From NCBI GenBank assembly GCA_035578905.1, contig JAQJVL010000005.1, positions 4,432,828 to 4,496,827 of the forward strand: a DNA stretch of 64,000 nucleotides, in the 5' to 3' direction. Of this stretch, positions 23,501 to 34,805 are shown in pieces (within the stretch, counting starts at the first letter, position 1; every line of letters starts with the position of its first letter). This DNA is from Stictocephala bisonia. Lineage: Eukaryota; Arthropoda; Insecta; Hemiptera; Membracidae. The notes below the pieces were generated by a model. It was not told the origin of the DNA and made no database searches. It saw only the letters and a program-made list of their open reading frames with translations. The translations under genes and the position numbers were made by a program.

Positions 23501-23943
23501 GTCGGACATTGAGCCCGTTCGGGCTTATTGTCCACTCCCACAGTTTGATTAGGGAAAAGTACACCAACCAAATTATTCAGTCTGGATACAAAATTGAAAG
23601 GATTGTTATCCTTTTAATAAATAATTACAGGCTTTCATATAGTATAAGCAAACAAATTTGCAGAAGTACGGATCCATTTCATTGCTATAGTCAATCTCTA
23701 CCCTTCAGTTGATAATGGCCGGCTGTGATCCATAGTGACGTGGAAGTAGGCACATGGGTGCGGTGCCAAGGTTTGTTCGGTGACCAGTGTTTGGCATGGA
23801 GGCCATGTCAACGTCATGCATACATTGCCGGTAATTGCAGGAAGAGTGTTAATTCTCTGTGAATTGCAAAAATCATTGTTTGGTCAGTGCGGAGTGACGG
23901 CCAACTTTGACCAACAAAGGACACTGCGAGTGGCTTTGTGGAT
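20589..23943. other. 3.3 kb of intronic sequence without recognised features
   Basis: AT-rich overall with a slightly GC-richer patch near 21970-22170. No domain, RNA gene or tandem repeat was recognised on either strand. Confidence 0.5.
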
Positions 23944-24277
23944 GGAAACTATTACCGGGTACTGTCTGCCGTACAAACTATTACCGGATACTGTCTGCCG
24001 TACAAACTATTACCGGGTACTGTCTGCCGTACAAACTATTACCGGGTACTGTCTGCCGTACAAACTATTACCGGGTACTGTCTGCCGTACAAACTATTAC
24101 CGGGTACTGTCTGCCGTACAAACTATTACCGGGTACTGTCTGCCGTACAAACTATTACCGGGTACTGTCTGCCGTACAAACTATTACCGGGTACTGTCTG
24201 CCGTACAAACTATTACTGGGTACTGTCTGCTGTACAAACTATTACCGGGTACTGTCTGCCGTACAAACAGTTCCAGA
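23944..24277 (+). repeat. 29-bp tandem repeat, about 11 copies
   Basis: The unit contains ATTACCGGGTACTGTCTGCC and GTACAAACT, with a 29-bp period and very few changes (GATACTG in one copy, TTACTGGG and CTGTAC in others). It abuts the foldback element at 24289. Its TACTGTCTGC core resembles that element's terminus (TACTGTTTGCGCAG). Frames open through it are products of the repeat. Confidence 0.95.
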
Positions 24278-24288
24278 CTAACTCATTA

Positions 24289-25104
24289 CTGTTTGCGCAG
24301 AAATTATGTGCACCTGAGTTCGAAGGTTGTTTTCTATGAAACTGAAAGGCCTATGAAAATCCTCATCACATCATTGTTTTATTCGTTTAATTTTACGTTA
24401 TTGTATATGCATTTTTTAATTTTATTATATGTTTTAGTATTTTTTATTCTAGCTGGAACAAAAAAGTACCGGAATTTTAAGTTGTTTTCACTGTACACCG
24501 AAGTTACACCATTATTAATGAAAAAACCGTGAATATATGACATTTATATTTTTATACCTCGTTAATTAGAATGTGTTCTATAAGTTTTAGATTTGTAAGT
24601 TTTTAATGATCAATTTAAATTATGTAAATCAATATAAAATCACTGCATTTATTTACACACGTGAAAGTAATGTATCGGAACTATACATGTCATAAGGATT
24701 ACAACAAGACCGAATAATCAATTCTACGACCTCTAGAAGCCGAGAAAATAATGTTTCAGGGAATTTACCAGAACTTCTTTTCTCGAAAAGTTCAAACTCT
24801 AAAACTTATGGAATACCATCGTATCAACCCGGTATAAAAATATAACTGCGATACATTCACGGTTTTTTTTAGTAATAACGGTATAAATTGTATGTATAGT
24901 GAAAACTAGTTAAAATTCCGGTACTTTTTTATTCCAGCTAGTAGAATAAAAAATATTAAAACTTATAATAAAATTTAAAAATGCATATGTCGTAACGTAA
25001 AATTAATCAAGGAAACCAATGACGTAATTAGATTTTTTGTAGGTCTCTTAGTTTCTTAATAAACAACCTTCAAACTCGGGTGCACATAATTTCTGAGCCG
25101 TCAG
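24289..25104. mobile_element. foldback (long terminal inverted repeat) transposon derivative A
   Basis: The element begins CTGTTTGCGCAGAAATTATG and ends in the reverse complement of CTGACGGCTCAGAAATTATG. It is flanked by TA on both sides (24287-24288 and 25105-25106), as for Tc1/mariner insertions. The inverted arms are several hundred bases long and include CAGCTRGAA/AAAAAAGTACCGGAATTTTA-type sequence about 185 bp from each end. The same AAAAAAGTACCGG motif lies at about 180 bp from the ends of the autonomous-looking element at 58859-62181, so A is probably a non-autonomous relative. No transposase. Confidence 0.8.
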
Positions 25105-25689
25105 TAAGTGCATACGTAGATATAGGTTAAGCTGCAAATTTGTAACTGTTTTTATACTGCAAATATTTGACATTTTGTAATAAAATATGACAGTGGATTC
25201 CTCGCTTAAAGTACGATTTTTAATATTAGTTTCATGTGTTATAAATAAAAATTATTATAAGATTATTTTTCATTATTTTATAACTATTCGTGAACTTACA
25301 AGATTTTGTATAGGTTTACAAGAATTTGCGGTTGTACGTACAAAATATATAGTTTGTGGCATTGGTTTGATCATTTAGTACGAATTGTCTATATACAAAT
25401 TGACAGAGTGGCATGGTATTTTTATAAAAACGTTTCTATTTATGTGTATATAAAACATGAAACTAAATAATGACGTTAATTTGAATAAGTACTCAGATGT
25501 TATTCCTAAAACTAAAACGACAAATACACCAAGGACATTGAAACGACTGACTGTTGGAAAATTCCTTAATTTAATTGAGTTATTCATTTCACAGGTGTTC
25601 TTGAATGAATAAGAGAAGTAAATAATGAATCCATATCTTACTTTCTATTTCATACTATTACATTCTTCTCTTCTCAAATTATCTCTGCT
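25105..25689. other. intronic sequence without recognised features
   Basis: AT-rich; short frames on both strands show no motif. Confidence 0.5.
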
Positions 25690-25930
25690 CCTTGCTCTCC
25701 TTGTTTTCCCTTACCTCCACCCGTGCTCTCCTTGTTTTGACTCACTTCCACACTTGCTCTCCATGTTTTGACTCACCTCCACTCTTGGTCTCCATGTTTT
25801 GACTCACCTTTGGTCTTCTTGTTTTGACTCGCCTCCACCCTTGGTCTCCTTGTTTTGACTCGCCTCCACCCTTGGTCTCCTTGTTTTGACTCACCTCCAT
25901 TCTTGGTCTCCTTGTTTTGACTTACCTCTA
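25690..25930 (+). repeat. 31-bp tandem repeat, about 8 copies
   Basis: Unit with TCTCCTTGTTTTGACTCRCC and TCCACCCTTGG; period 31 bp with one shortened copy near 25800. Pyrimidine-rich on the plus strand. Confidence 0.92.
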
Positions 25931-28269
25931 CATTAAATACAACTACTTACGACTATGTACAATTTTAGAAGCAGCAGAGTTAGAGCACAACCTTGGAGCA
26001 AAAGCCAGACGTTACCAACCCTCTTTCACTAGGTCCTAACCCGGCTAGTAGCCCCTGCCAGTGTGCTCATCTCACCCTGAAGAAGGCTGGTTGCAATGTG
26101 CCCGAAATGTTGGCAGTAAACTCCATGACTATCGTCATCCAAAGACCAAGTTTATATTAGCGCCTACGTTTTCCATGCTTGAACAATTATATAATTTTAT
26201 TTGGATTCAAAAAAAGCAGGGGTAAACGACATTAAATTATCTAGGAAGAAATCTGTTCTCGTAATTTTATTCTTGATGCCAAAGTTATCTTATGAGCATT
26301 GTGAGCACTGCGATTATTTTGATTGTTAGAATCGATATTCATGGTGCTAATACCAATAGCACAGGTGAAATTCGGTACTTGGCCTCGGCCTCAGCAGTGA
26401 CCTCGGCATCTCGTGACCTCGAAAAGGTCATGGGTGGGTCGGCAGGATGTCACATTGTCACAGGAGGAAAGAACATGATGAAACTTTCAATTGAATCAAT
26501 TGTGGCATTGTTTACGCCATCGTCTTGTCTTCTCATTGGCTAATGGTGCCGAGCTTTCATCTGTCAACCTATTGTCATAAGAGACATTAGCTGGGAGGAA
26601 GAGTTAATGGGAAAATTCCACGGTTCAAGATTGCTCTACGCTAATTCGAGCTGTGTTTCACTAGGACTGACTCGAACGTTAAATATCTACAACAGTTTTA
26701 TCTAGAACTCCTTGAACATCGATGACGGAAATGTACATAACCATTTAGTTACGGAAGAAATATAAGGCGAACATTTCAAGTGAGCAATACATTTTATACC
26801 CTTACCGAGGGGTCCGGGAAAATGTTTTGAAATTTTAGGTCTAAAAACACAGTTTTTGTGCGCTTTTGCGCCTTTTAGAGCATTCAATTTATGTATCTCA
26901 GTTTCATTTGTTATCGATTGACTTGATAGTTTCAATACTCTTTTTTTTACCTTAAACTACTATTATGTTAAATAAACTAAAAAAAGCTTCTGGGTGACGT
27001 TACAATAACTTTGCACTTATGTTGCAAGTACTCTCAGAATAAATAGCTAATGCGGGAATCACCGTCCGTCAGACCTCATGTAAATTTCCATATCTCATGA
27101 GTAAAAGAAAATAAAACAACAGAACATATTAAACCAATAATTACAGAGTTTAATTATGACGCACACACAACAAAAGTGTATTAACCATTAAGATAGGTAC
27201 ATAATTTCTTTTATTATACATTCATACAAGGGCTTTTCTTGATTTCATTTCGAAGAGTGAATTAACTAAGTCAAAATAATCAATTGACTGAGACAGTTTG
27301 TTTTCATTGATAAAATTGAAAGGCTGTCAAGTCTTTCTTGAGGCAGTGTTGACCTGAAGTAAGTTATCACTGGTTTTGATCAACTTCAGTTTTCAAAAGC
27401 TTCGTTCAGCGGAGGCGACCGACATGGCCATTGTGGTTACGATCCGTGTGACCATCCACAGGTTGACATTGACAAAAAGTTTAGGACGTCCATTGGACAC
27501 TTTTGACTTAAAAAGAATAAGATTATGTCATGAAACTCTTTAAGTGTAATTTTTAGAGAATATATCTTGAAAAAGATTAGAGTGGATTTGTATTTAATTT
27601 TCTCTTTACGGTATTTACGTCTGTACTGAAGTGTGAGAATAAAACTGATAAAAAAACAAGGAGCAATATTACTATACATAAATTAATTATTTTTGAAGTT
27701 ATACTTCTTTGCGCCCGTTAGACACTTTGGGATGGGATGTTGGTCGAGAAACCGCGTCACACTGAAAAGTAAGAACAAATTTTTAAGAACTATCGATTAA
27801 TCGATTGTTAATCGAAGAAATTTAATCGAAGAAATTACTGATAATGATAATATAGGTGTATAATATAATAATGAATTCACGTATAATATATTGAAGATAA
27901 ATATATTGAATAATATTGAAAAATGTCTTATATTTCATTTATATATCCTGTCTGTTTGTGTGCGTGAGTGGGTGTATGAGAATGGCCAAAGAAGTATAAC
28001 TTCCACCGTGTGGTCCGACGCACACCCAATTTTTTTATCATATTTATTTCAAAAATTGGACAATTTTATGCTTCTCCAAAAGGCTAGAGTGTGCGGTTGC
28101 ATACTTCGCACCCTCCCTTAATTTTCTATTATCCCAAAGAGAATCTCCTCAAGTTTTCCAAACTACCCTATCTCACATGAATAGTCATCAATGCAGTTTA
28201 AAATAATGTAAAATAATATCCTCAAAATAAGTTTTAAATAATCTGAAAAATAAAACAGTTTTCGCAGTT
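25931..28269. other. intronic sequence, one possible retroelement motif
   Basis: At about 26078-26120 the plus strand reads CCTGAAGAAGGCTGGTTGCA and soon CCCGAAATGTTGG. That pattern is often seen in non-coding parts of metazoan retroelements, but it is not enough for a call. A frame at 26292-26543 has no recognisable domain. Nothing else seen. Confidence 0.35.
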
Positions 28270-29115
28270 TGTCAAAAAGTAAGTTTTGTCCGTTCATTAA
28301 GATATATTTTTAAGCTGTAAGCTTTGCTGAGGTGAAAGTAAGTTTTGTCCGTTCATTAAGATATATTTTTAAGCTGTAAGCTTTGCTGAGGTGAAAGTAA
28401 GTTTTGTCCGTTCATTAAGATATATTTTTAAGCTGTAAGCTTTGCTGAGGTGAAAGTAAGTTTTGTCCGTTCATTAAGATATATTTTTAAGCTGTAAGCT
28501 TTGCTGAGGTGAAAGTAAGTTTTGTCCGTTCATTAAGATATATTTTTAAGCTGTAAGCTTTGCTGAGGTGAAAGTAAGTTTTGTCCGTTCATTAAGATAT
28601 ATTTTTAAGCTGTAAGCTTTGCTGAGGTGAAAGTAAGTTTTGTCCGTTCATTAAGATATATTTTTAAGCTGTAAGCTTTGCTGAGGTGAAAGTAAGTTTT
28701 GTCCGTTCATTAAGATATATTTTTAAGCTGTAAGCTTTGCTGAGGTGAAAGTAAGTTTTGTCCGTTCATTAAGATATATTTTTAAGCTGTAAGCTTTGCT
28801 GAGATGAAAGTAAGTTTTGTCCGTTCATTAAGATATATTTTTAAGCTGTAGGCTTTGCTGAGGTGAAAGTAAGTTTTGTCCGTTCATTAAGATATATTTT
28901 TAAGCTGTAAGCTTTGCTGAGGTGAAAGTAAGTTTTGTCCGTTCATTAAGATATATTTTTAAGCTGTAAGCTTTGCTGAGGTGAAAGTAAGTTTTGTCCG
29001 TTCATTAAGTTATATTTTTAAGCTGTAAGCTTTGCTGAGGTGAAAGTAAGTTTTGTCCGTTCATTAAGATATATTTTTAAGCTGTAAGCTTTGCTGAGGT
29101 GAAAGTAAGTTTTCT
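28270..29115 (+). repeat. 59-bp tandem repeat, about 14 near-identical copies
   Basis: Each unit begins GAAAGTAAGTTTTGTCCGTT and ends CTGTAAGCTTTGCTGAGGT. Only a few substitutions were seen across the array (GAGATG near 28803, GTAGGC near 28849, AAGTTATA near 29008), so expansion or homogenisation is recent. Every unit carries the donor-like AAAGTAAGT in the sense direction of the host intron. Confidence 0.97.
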
Positions 29116-29544
29116 TTCAAGAGAAGATTTTAATTATCAGTTTTTACATAAATAAATCAAAAAGAAATAAGTTGTTCATTTTGTGTATAAACCGTAGAGA
29201 AAACATTGAGTGGCTAACAGAAGAGAACTGTATATAATTCGTTGGTTCGAAGTTTTTTACTTTATTTCGAAAATATTAATATGTCAATAAAATTTCTTAA
29301 ATGGAAGTACGTTTTAGAATTTCTATTTTTATGGATATGAAATGTTTTCAAATATTTGTAAGCAGACCTTGTGCAGACCATTATAACACAAACAAAAACT
29401 TCCGTATGATCAGATGTTCGTTGCTAACCAGACGATTATTAAACTAAATTAATACCAATTACCATTGACAGAAGTGCACGAATTAACGCTGTAATTATTT
29501 CGATTGTGCTGTTTTAGTCTGCTATATACGAGCTTTACGCCCTC

Positions 29545-29578
29545 TCAAGGATATATCGATATTATCGATAAATATTTT

Positions 29579-29643
<65 letters not shown>

Positions 29644-29705
29644 TAGTATCAATATTTTCTTTCGATAATATCGGCCATATCTGTATTTTGGTTTGATATA
29701 TCATA
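29545..29705. repeat. (TA)n(TG)n microsatellite in a TATCGATA-rich patch
   Basis: About 13 TA units then about 13 TG units at 29582-29635. The flanks carry ATATCGATATTATCGATA and related motifs. Similar motifs recur at 30240-30330, next to a GCTATCCCTAG sequence that resembles a hAT-type end. Together these may be the remains of one MITE. Confidence 0.8.
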
Positions 29706-30386
29706 TCACAAACTATTGACGTTATTCTCTCTCCTCAAGTCAACACGATTCTAAAAAAACACAATTAATTAGATTGCCTCTTATGCCTAGAAAACATGCA
29801 TTGAAATAATAGAGTAGCTTTATTTAGGTTTTTTTTTACGTGAGGTTAAGTGGAAAATTGATTTCCAAACTTTTATTTTTAAATGATTTACCTGACAAAT
29901 ATTGGAAGTAGTTTTAGTAAAATTAATTTGTTTGATTTTTAGTGTTCATAAGAAGCCTAATCACATTTTTAAATGTGAACAATAAAAATAACAATGTTAT
30001 TAATTATTTTATTATACAATAATTAACATATAATAGAATAATAGAAGGTAATAATAATAAAAGGTATAATTATTCTTATTTTGAATAATTTTCATTCAAC
30101 CCCACAGACTTCTTTTGTGTAGATAAATGTATTTAATTTTGACATTCAGTCGGCTATTCTAAATAGTGACACCAAAAAATGAGCGTATTTGGTCATGACA
30201 TAATAGTTATTGAATAATTTTAGACAGATAAATCATTTACAATTCGATATATCGGTCACTCGATATATCAATATTTTTATTTCGATAATATCGTTAGATC
30301 GATATTTGGTTTATGATATATCGATATGTTTGAAATATTTGCTATCCCTAGTAACAGACCTCATTTGTTATCTCAAAACACATTCT
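29706..30386. other. intronic sequence with a second TATCGATA cluster
   Basis: AT-rich. CGATATATC, CGATAATATCG and ATATCGATAT motifs lie between 30244 and 30330. No gene seen. Confidence 0.45.
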
Positions 30387-31440
30387 CTACAAGTCGGAGC
30401 AGAAATTATGTGGACCCGAGTTTGAAGGTTGTTTTCTAAGTAACTAAGAGACCTACGGAAACTCTACTCACACCATTGTTTTCCTAGCTCGATTGTACGT
30501 TTCTTCGTAAGAATTTTAAAATTGTATTACAGCTTTTAATAACTTTTATCCTAGTTGGAAAAAAGTAGCGGAATTTTTACTAGTTTTCTGTACATCAAAT
30601 TAACACCGTTATTACTTAAAAACTCTTTAAGTAGGCTATTGCAGCTATATTTTGATACCTGATTTACAGGAATAATTTCTATAAGTTTTATACATTTTAG
30701 AATTTAACTTTTCGAGAAAAAAGTTCTTATTCTTTGTAACATTGGTTCTTGGGTCCTAGAGGCTATACAATTAATTACTTGTTCTTGATATAATCCTTCT
30801 GACATGTATAATTACTATAAATTATTTTTATATAAGTAAATCTAGTGATTTTATATTGATTTTAATCGATTTAAATTTATGATTTAAAGTTATTCAAAAT
30901 TATTTATATTAATTATATTTATATTAATTTAATATAATTAATTATTTAAACACGCCAATTATTTACGCATACGAAATAAATGTATCGTAACTAGTCATGT
31001 CATAAGGATTACAACAAGACCAAGTAATTAATTTAACGACCTCTAGAAGCCAAGACAACAATGTTTAAAGTAATTGATAAACACTTTTTTCTTGATAACT
31101 TACAATTTTAAAATACAATTTTTTAAATACACTTAAGTCTTATAGAAAACATTCCTATAAATAAGGTATCAAAATATAGCTGCCATACTTAACGAGTTTT
31201 TAATTAATAACGCTGTAAATTTGATGTACAGAAAACTAGTTTAAATTCTGGTACTTTTTTTGTTCCAACTAGGATACAAACTATTGAAACTTGTAATAAC
31301 AGTTTAAAATGTATGTGTCATAACGGACAATTAAATGAGGAAGACGACGGTGTGCTTAGATTGTTCGTAGGCCTTTTATTTTCTTAGAAAATAACCTTCA
31401 AACTCGGGTATACGTAATTGTCCATTATCTGCGCCGACAG
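30387..31440. mobile_element. foldback transposon derivative B
   Basis: The left arm contains GAAATTATGTGGACCCGAGT TTGAAGGTTGTTTTCTAA. The right arm is its inverse, ending TCTGCGCCGACAG followed by TA at 31441. Arms are several hundred bases long with inner GGAAAAAAGTAGCGGAATTT on the left and the inverse of AACAAAAAAAGTACCAGAAT on the right. The left terminus has lost the CTGTC end. Same family as derivative A, more diverged. Confidence 0.75.
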
Positions 31441-31571
31441 TAGCAGTTTTGGAGTAAGTAAGGAAAATGGTCCAGTATAGCCAGTACCCAACACCAACCT
31501 TTTTTCTTAATAAAAATTACTGACCAAAATGTTAACATATGATCCTACAATGAACTCAAGAGGGTTCTCAT

Positions 31572-31760
31572 GTGATGGTTTCCAAAGCAATTGTTTCCGA
31601 GATCGACAGGCGCGGTCAGCTGTTTATCACGTGGTATTGGCTGTCTGTGACGGATTTCATGGTCTCGATGGCCTTGGCCGTTCACTTCCTCGTAGAAGTG
31701 ATTGTCGGAACTGCCAAGAGTCCCAATCACCGCAAAAACTGCCTGGCAAGGAGAGTTTGA
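31572..31760 (+). CDS. candidate small protein or exon with one membrane segment
   Basis: Frame with ATG at 31575 and stop at 31758-31760, about 61 residues. A hydrophobic segment, TDFMVSMALAVHFLVEVIVG, is followed by a basic tail (KSPNHRKN). Support comes from local GC enrichment in AT-rich DNA and from many codons ending in C or G (CTG, ATC, GTC, GCC, AAG, CTC). The minus strand is also open here behind a splice-acceptor-like TCTCCTTGCCAG, so the coding strand is not certain. It lies inside the large intron. Function unknown; it may be a transposon relic. Confidence 0.22.
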   Translation: MMVSKAIVSEIDRRGQLFITWYWLSVTDFMVSMALAVHFLVEVIVGTAKSPNHRKNCLARRV

Positions 31761-31984
31761 CAGCTCTTATAGCCAGGAGTGCATACGGCAGGAGATAAAT
31801 GCGAAGCTAGTGCAGTTAAAATTGTCTTAGATTACGAAAATGTTGAAAATGCTGCTTATTAATTCAAATCAATGTCAGTAGAATAAAATCAATTACAATA
31901 TCATTATATTTGTAAATATTTCAAAAATATAGTCAATTGTATTGGAAAGTCATTAAAATCACATTTACTATCGGCAAAGAAATA

Positions 31985-32345
31985 ATTTGAAGGTTGTTTA
32001 CTACGAAAATAAGAGGCATACGAAAAAATAAGAGGCATACGAAAAAATAAGAGGCATACGAAAAAATAAGAGGCATACGAAAAAATAAGAGGCATACGAA
32101 AAAATAAGAGGCATACGAAAAAATCCGATTACACCAATGTTTTATTAATATTTATCAGAGTTACAACAAAAAATTACCACAATTATAACTAATTTTTTAT
32201 TCCGTATCTTTTGTTGTTCCAATCAGAATAAAAATTGTAAAACTTATAACAACGTTAAACAAAATTATTTTTATAACGTACAATTAAACGAGGAAAACAA
32301 TTGTGTGGTAGGCCTCTTTGTATTTTGGTAAACATCATTTAAACT
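31985..32345. mobile_element. foldback transposon derivative C (left end truncated)
   Basis: AATTTGAAGGTTGTTTACTA at 31985 matches the left arm of derivatives A and B without its terminus. The inverse arm runs to 32345 with TGTTGTTCCAATCAGAATAA, AACGTACAATTAAACGAGGA and finally TTTAAACTCGGGTGCACGTA. The right terminus itself (to CTGCGCAGACAG) is the first unit of the 39-bp array. Confidence 0.7.
31999..32125 (+). repeat. 19-bp tandem repeat, about 6 copies
   Basis: AAAAAATAAGAGGCATACG repeated without change. It sits inside the left arm of foldback derivative C, where A and B have a single related sequence (CTAAGAGACCTACGGAAA in B). Confidence 0.93.
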
Positions 32346-34805
32346 CGGGTGCACGTAATTACTGCGCAGACAGTAAGTTAAACTCGAGTGCACGTAATTA
32401 CTGCGCAGACAGTAAGTGAAACTCGAGTGCACGTAATTACTGCGCAGACAGTAAGTGAAACTCGAGTGCACGTAATTACTGCGCATACAGTAAGTTAAAC
32501 TCGAGTGCACGTAATTACTGCGCAGACAGTAAGTTAAACTCGAGTGCACGTAATTACTGCGCATACAGTAAGTTAAACTCGAGTGCACGTAATTACTGCG
32601 CAGACAGTAAGTTAAACTCGGGTGCACGTAATTACTGCGCAGACAGTAAGTTAAACTCGAGTGCACGTAATTACTGCGCATACAGTAAGTTAAACTCGAG
32701 TGCACGTAATTACTGCGCAGACAGTAAGTGAAACTCGAGTGCACGTAATTACTGCGCATACAGTAAGTTAAACTCGAGTGCACGTAATTACTGCGCAGAC
32801 AGTAAGTGAAACTCGAGTGCACGTAATTACTGCGCAGACATTAAGTTAAACTCGAGTGCACGTAATTACTGCGCAGACAGTAAGTGAAACTAGAGTGCAC
32901 GTAATTACTGCGCAGACAGTAAGTTAAACTCGAGTGCACGTAATTACTGCGCATACAGTAAGCTAAACTCGAGTGCACGTAATTACTGCGCAGACAGTAA
33001 GTGAAACTAGAGTGCACGTAATTACTGCGCAGACAGTAAGTTAAACTCGAGTGCACGTAATTACTGCGCAGACAGTAAGTGAAACTAGAGTGCACGTAAT
33101 TACTGCGCAGACATTAAGTTAAACTCGAGTGCACGTAATTACTGCGCAGACAGTAAGTGAAACTAGAGTGCACGTAATTACTGCGCAGACAGTAAGTTAA
33201 ACTCGGGTGCACGTAATTACTGCGCAGGCAGTAAGTTAAACTCGGGTGCACGTAATTACTGCGCAGACAGTAAGTTAAACTCGGGTGCACGTAATTACTG
33301 CGCAGACAGTAAGTTAAACTCGGGTGCACGTAATTACTGCGCAGACAGTAAGTTAAACTCGGGTGCACGTAATTACTGCGCAGACAGTAAGTTAAACTCG
33401 GGTGCACGTAATTACTGCGCAGACAGTAAGTGAAACTCGAGTGCACGTAATTACTGCGCAGACATTAAGTTAAACTCGAGTGCACGTAATTACTGCGCAG
33501 ACAGTAAGTTAAACTCGAGTGCACGTAATTACTGCGCATACAGTAAGTTAAACTCGAGTGCACGTAATTACTGCGCAGACAGTAAGTGAAACTCGAGTGC
33601 ACGTAATTACTGCGCATACAGTAAGTTAAACTCGAGTGCACGTAATTACTGCGCAGACAGTAAGTGAAACTCGAGTGCACGTAATTACTGCGCAGACATT
33701 AAGTTAAACTCGAGTGCACGTAATTACTGCGCAGACAGTAAGTGAAACTAGAGTGCACGTAATTACTGCGCAGACAGTAAGTTAAACTCGAGTGCACGTA
33801 ATTACTGCGCATACAGTAAGCTAAACTCGAGTGCACGTAATTACTGCGCAGACAGTAAGTGAAACTAGAGTGCACGTAATTACTGCGCAGACAGTAAGTT
33901 AAACTCGAGTGCACGTAATTACTGCGCAGACAGTAAGTGAAACTAGAGTGCACGTAATTACTGCGCAGACATTAAGTTAAACTCGAGTGCACGTAATTAC
34001 TGCGCAGACAGTAAGTGAAACTAGAGTGCACGTAATTACTGCGCAGACAGTAAGTTAAACTCGGGTGCACGTAATTACTGCGCAGGCAGTAAGTTAAACT
34101 CGGGTGCACGTAATTACTGCGCAGACAGTAAGTTAAACTCGGGTGCACGTAATTACTGCGCAGACAGTAAGTTAAACTCGGGTGCACGTAATTACTGCGC
34201 AGACAGTAAGTTAAACTCGGGTGCACGTAATTACTGCGCAGACAGTAAGTTAAACTCGGGTGCACGTAATTACTGCGCAGACAGTAAGTTAAACTCGGGT
34301 GCACGTAATTACTGCGCAGACAGTAAGTTAAACTCGGGTGCACGTAATTACTGCGCAGACAGTAAGTTAAACTCGGGTGCACGTAATTACTGCGCAGACA
34401 GTAAGTTAAACTCGGGTGCACGTAATTACTGCGCAGACAGTAAGTGATACTCGGGTGCACGTAATTACTGCGCAGACAGTAAGTTAAACTCGGGTGCACG
34501 TAATTACTGCGCAGACATTAAGTTAAACTCGGGTGCACGTAATTACTGCGCAGACAGTAAGTTAAACTCGGGTGCACGTAATACTGCGCAGACAGTAAGC
34601 TAAACTCGGGTGCACGTAATTACTGCGCAGACAGTAAGTTAAACTCGGGTGCACGTAATTACTGCGCAGACAGTAAGTTAAACTCGGGTGCACGTAATTA
34701 CTGTGCAGACAGTAAGTTAAACTCGGGTGCACATAATTACTGCGCAGACAGTAAGTTAAACTCGGGTGCACGTAATTACTGCGCAGCCAGTAAGTTAAAC
34801 TCATT
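32337..34805 (-). repeat. 39-bp minisatellite, about 63 copies, built from a transposon terminus
   Basis: The unit on the plus strand is TTAAACTCGRGTGCACGTAA followed by TTACTGCGCAGACAGTAAG. This is the right terminal inverted repeat of the foldback family (CTCGGGTGCACGTAATTACT ... CGACAG) plus the TA target and AG. Variant bases (CTCGAG/CTCGGG/CTAGAG; CAGACAG/CATACAG/CAGACATT; GTTAAAC/GTGAAAC) are arranged in a longer pattern that repeats after 858 bp, exactly 22 units. The minus strand is open in runs of 13-residue repeats (YCLRSNYVHSSLT type) interrupted by stops in variant units; not regarded as coding. Confidence 0.95.

Noticed and set aside
23780..24532. 250-codon plus-strand frame and overlapping frames through the 29-bp array
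   Set aside because: Three frames are open over the same repeat. The part beyond it is foldback-transposon arm sequence.
26078..26125. Hammerhead-ribozyme-like CTGAAGA ... CGAAA pattern
   Set aside because: The closing pair of stem II is mismatched and no convincing stem I/III partner was found.
32271..34804. Minus-strand proteins of 13-residue YCLRSNYVHSSLT repeats
   Set aside because: Product of a 39-bp unit that happens to be open in that frame; interrupted by stops in variant units and explained by the transposon-terminus array.
8916..34805. CRISPR-like arrays
   Set aside because: Tandem units are directly adjacent without unique spacers, and the host is a eukaryote.
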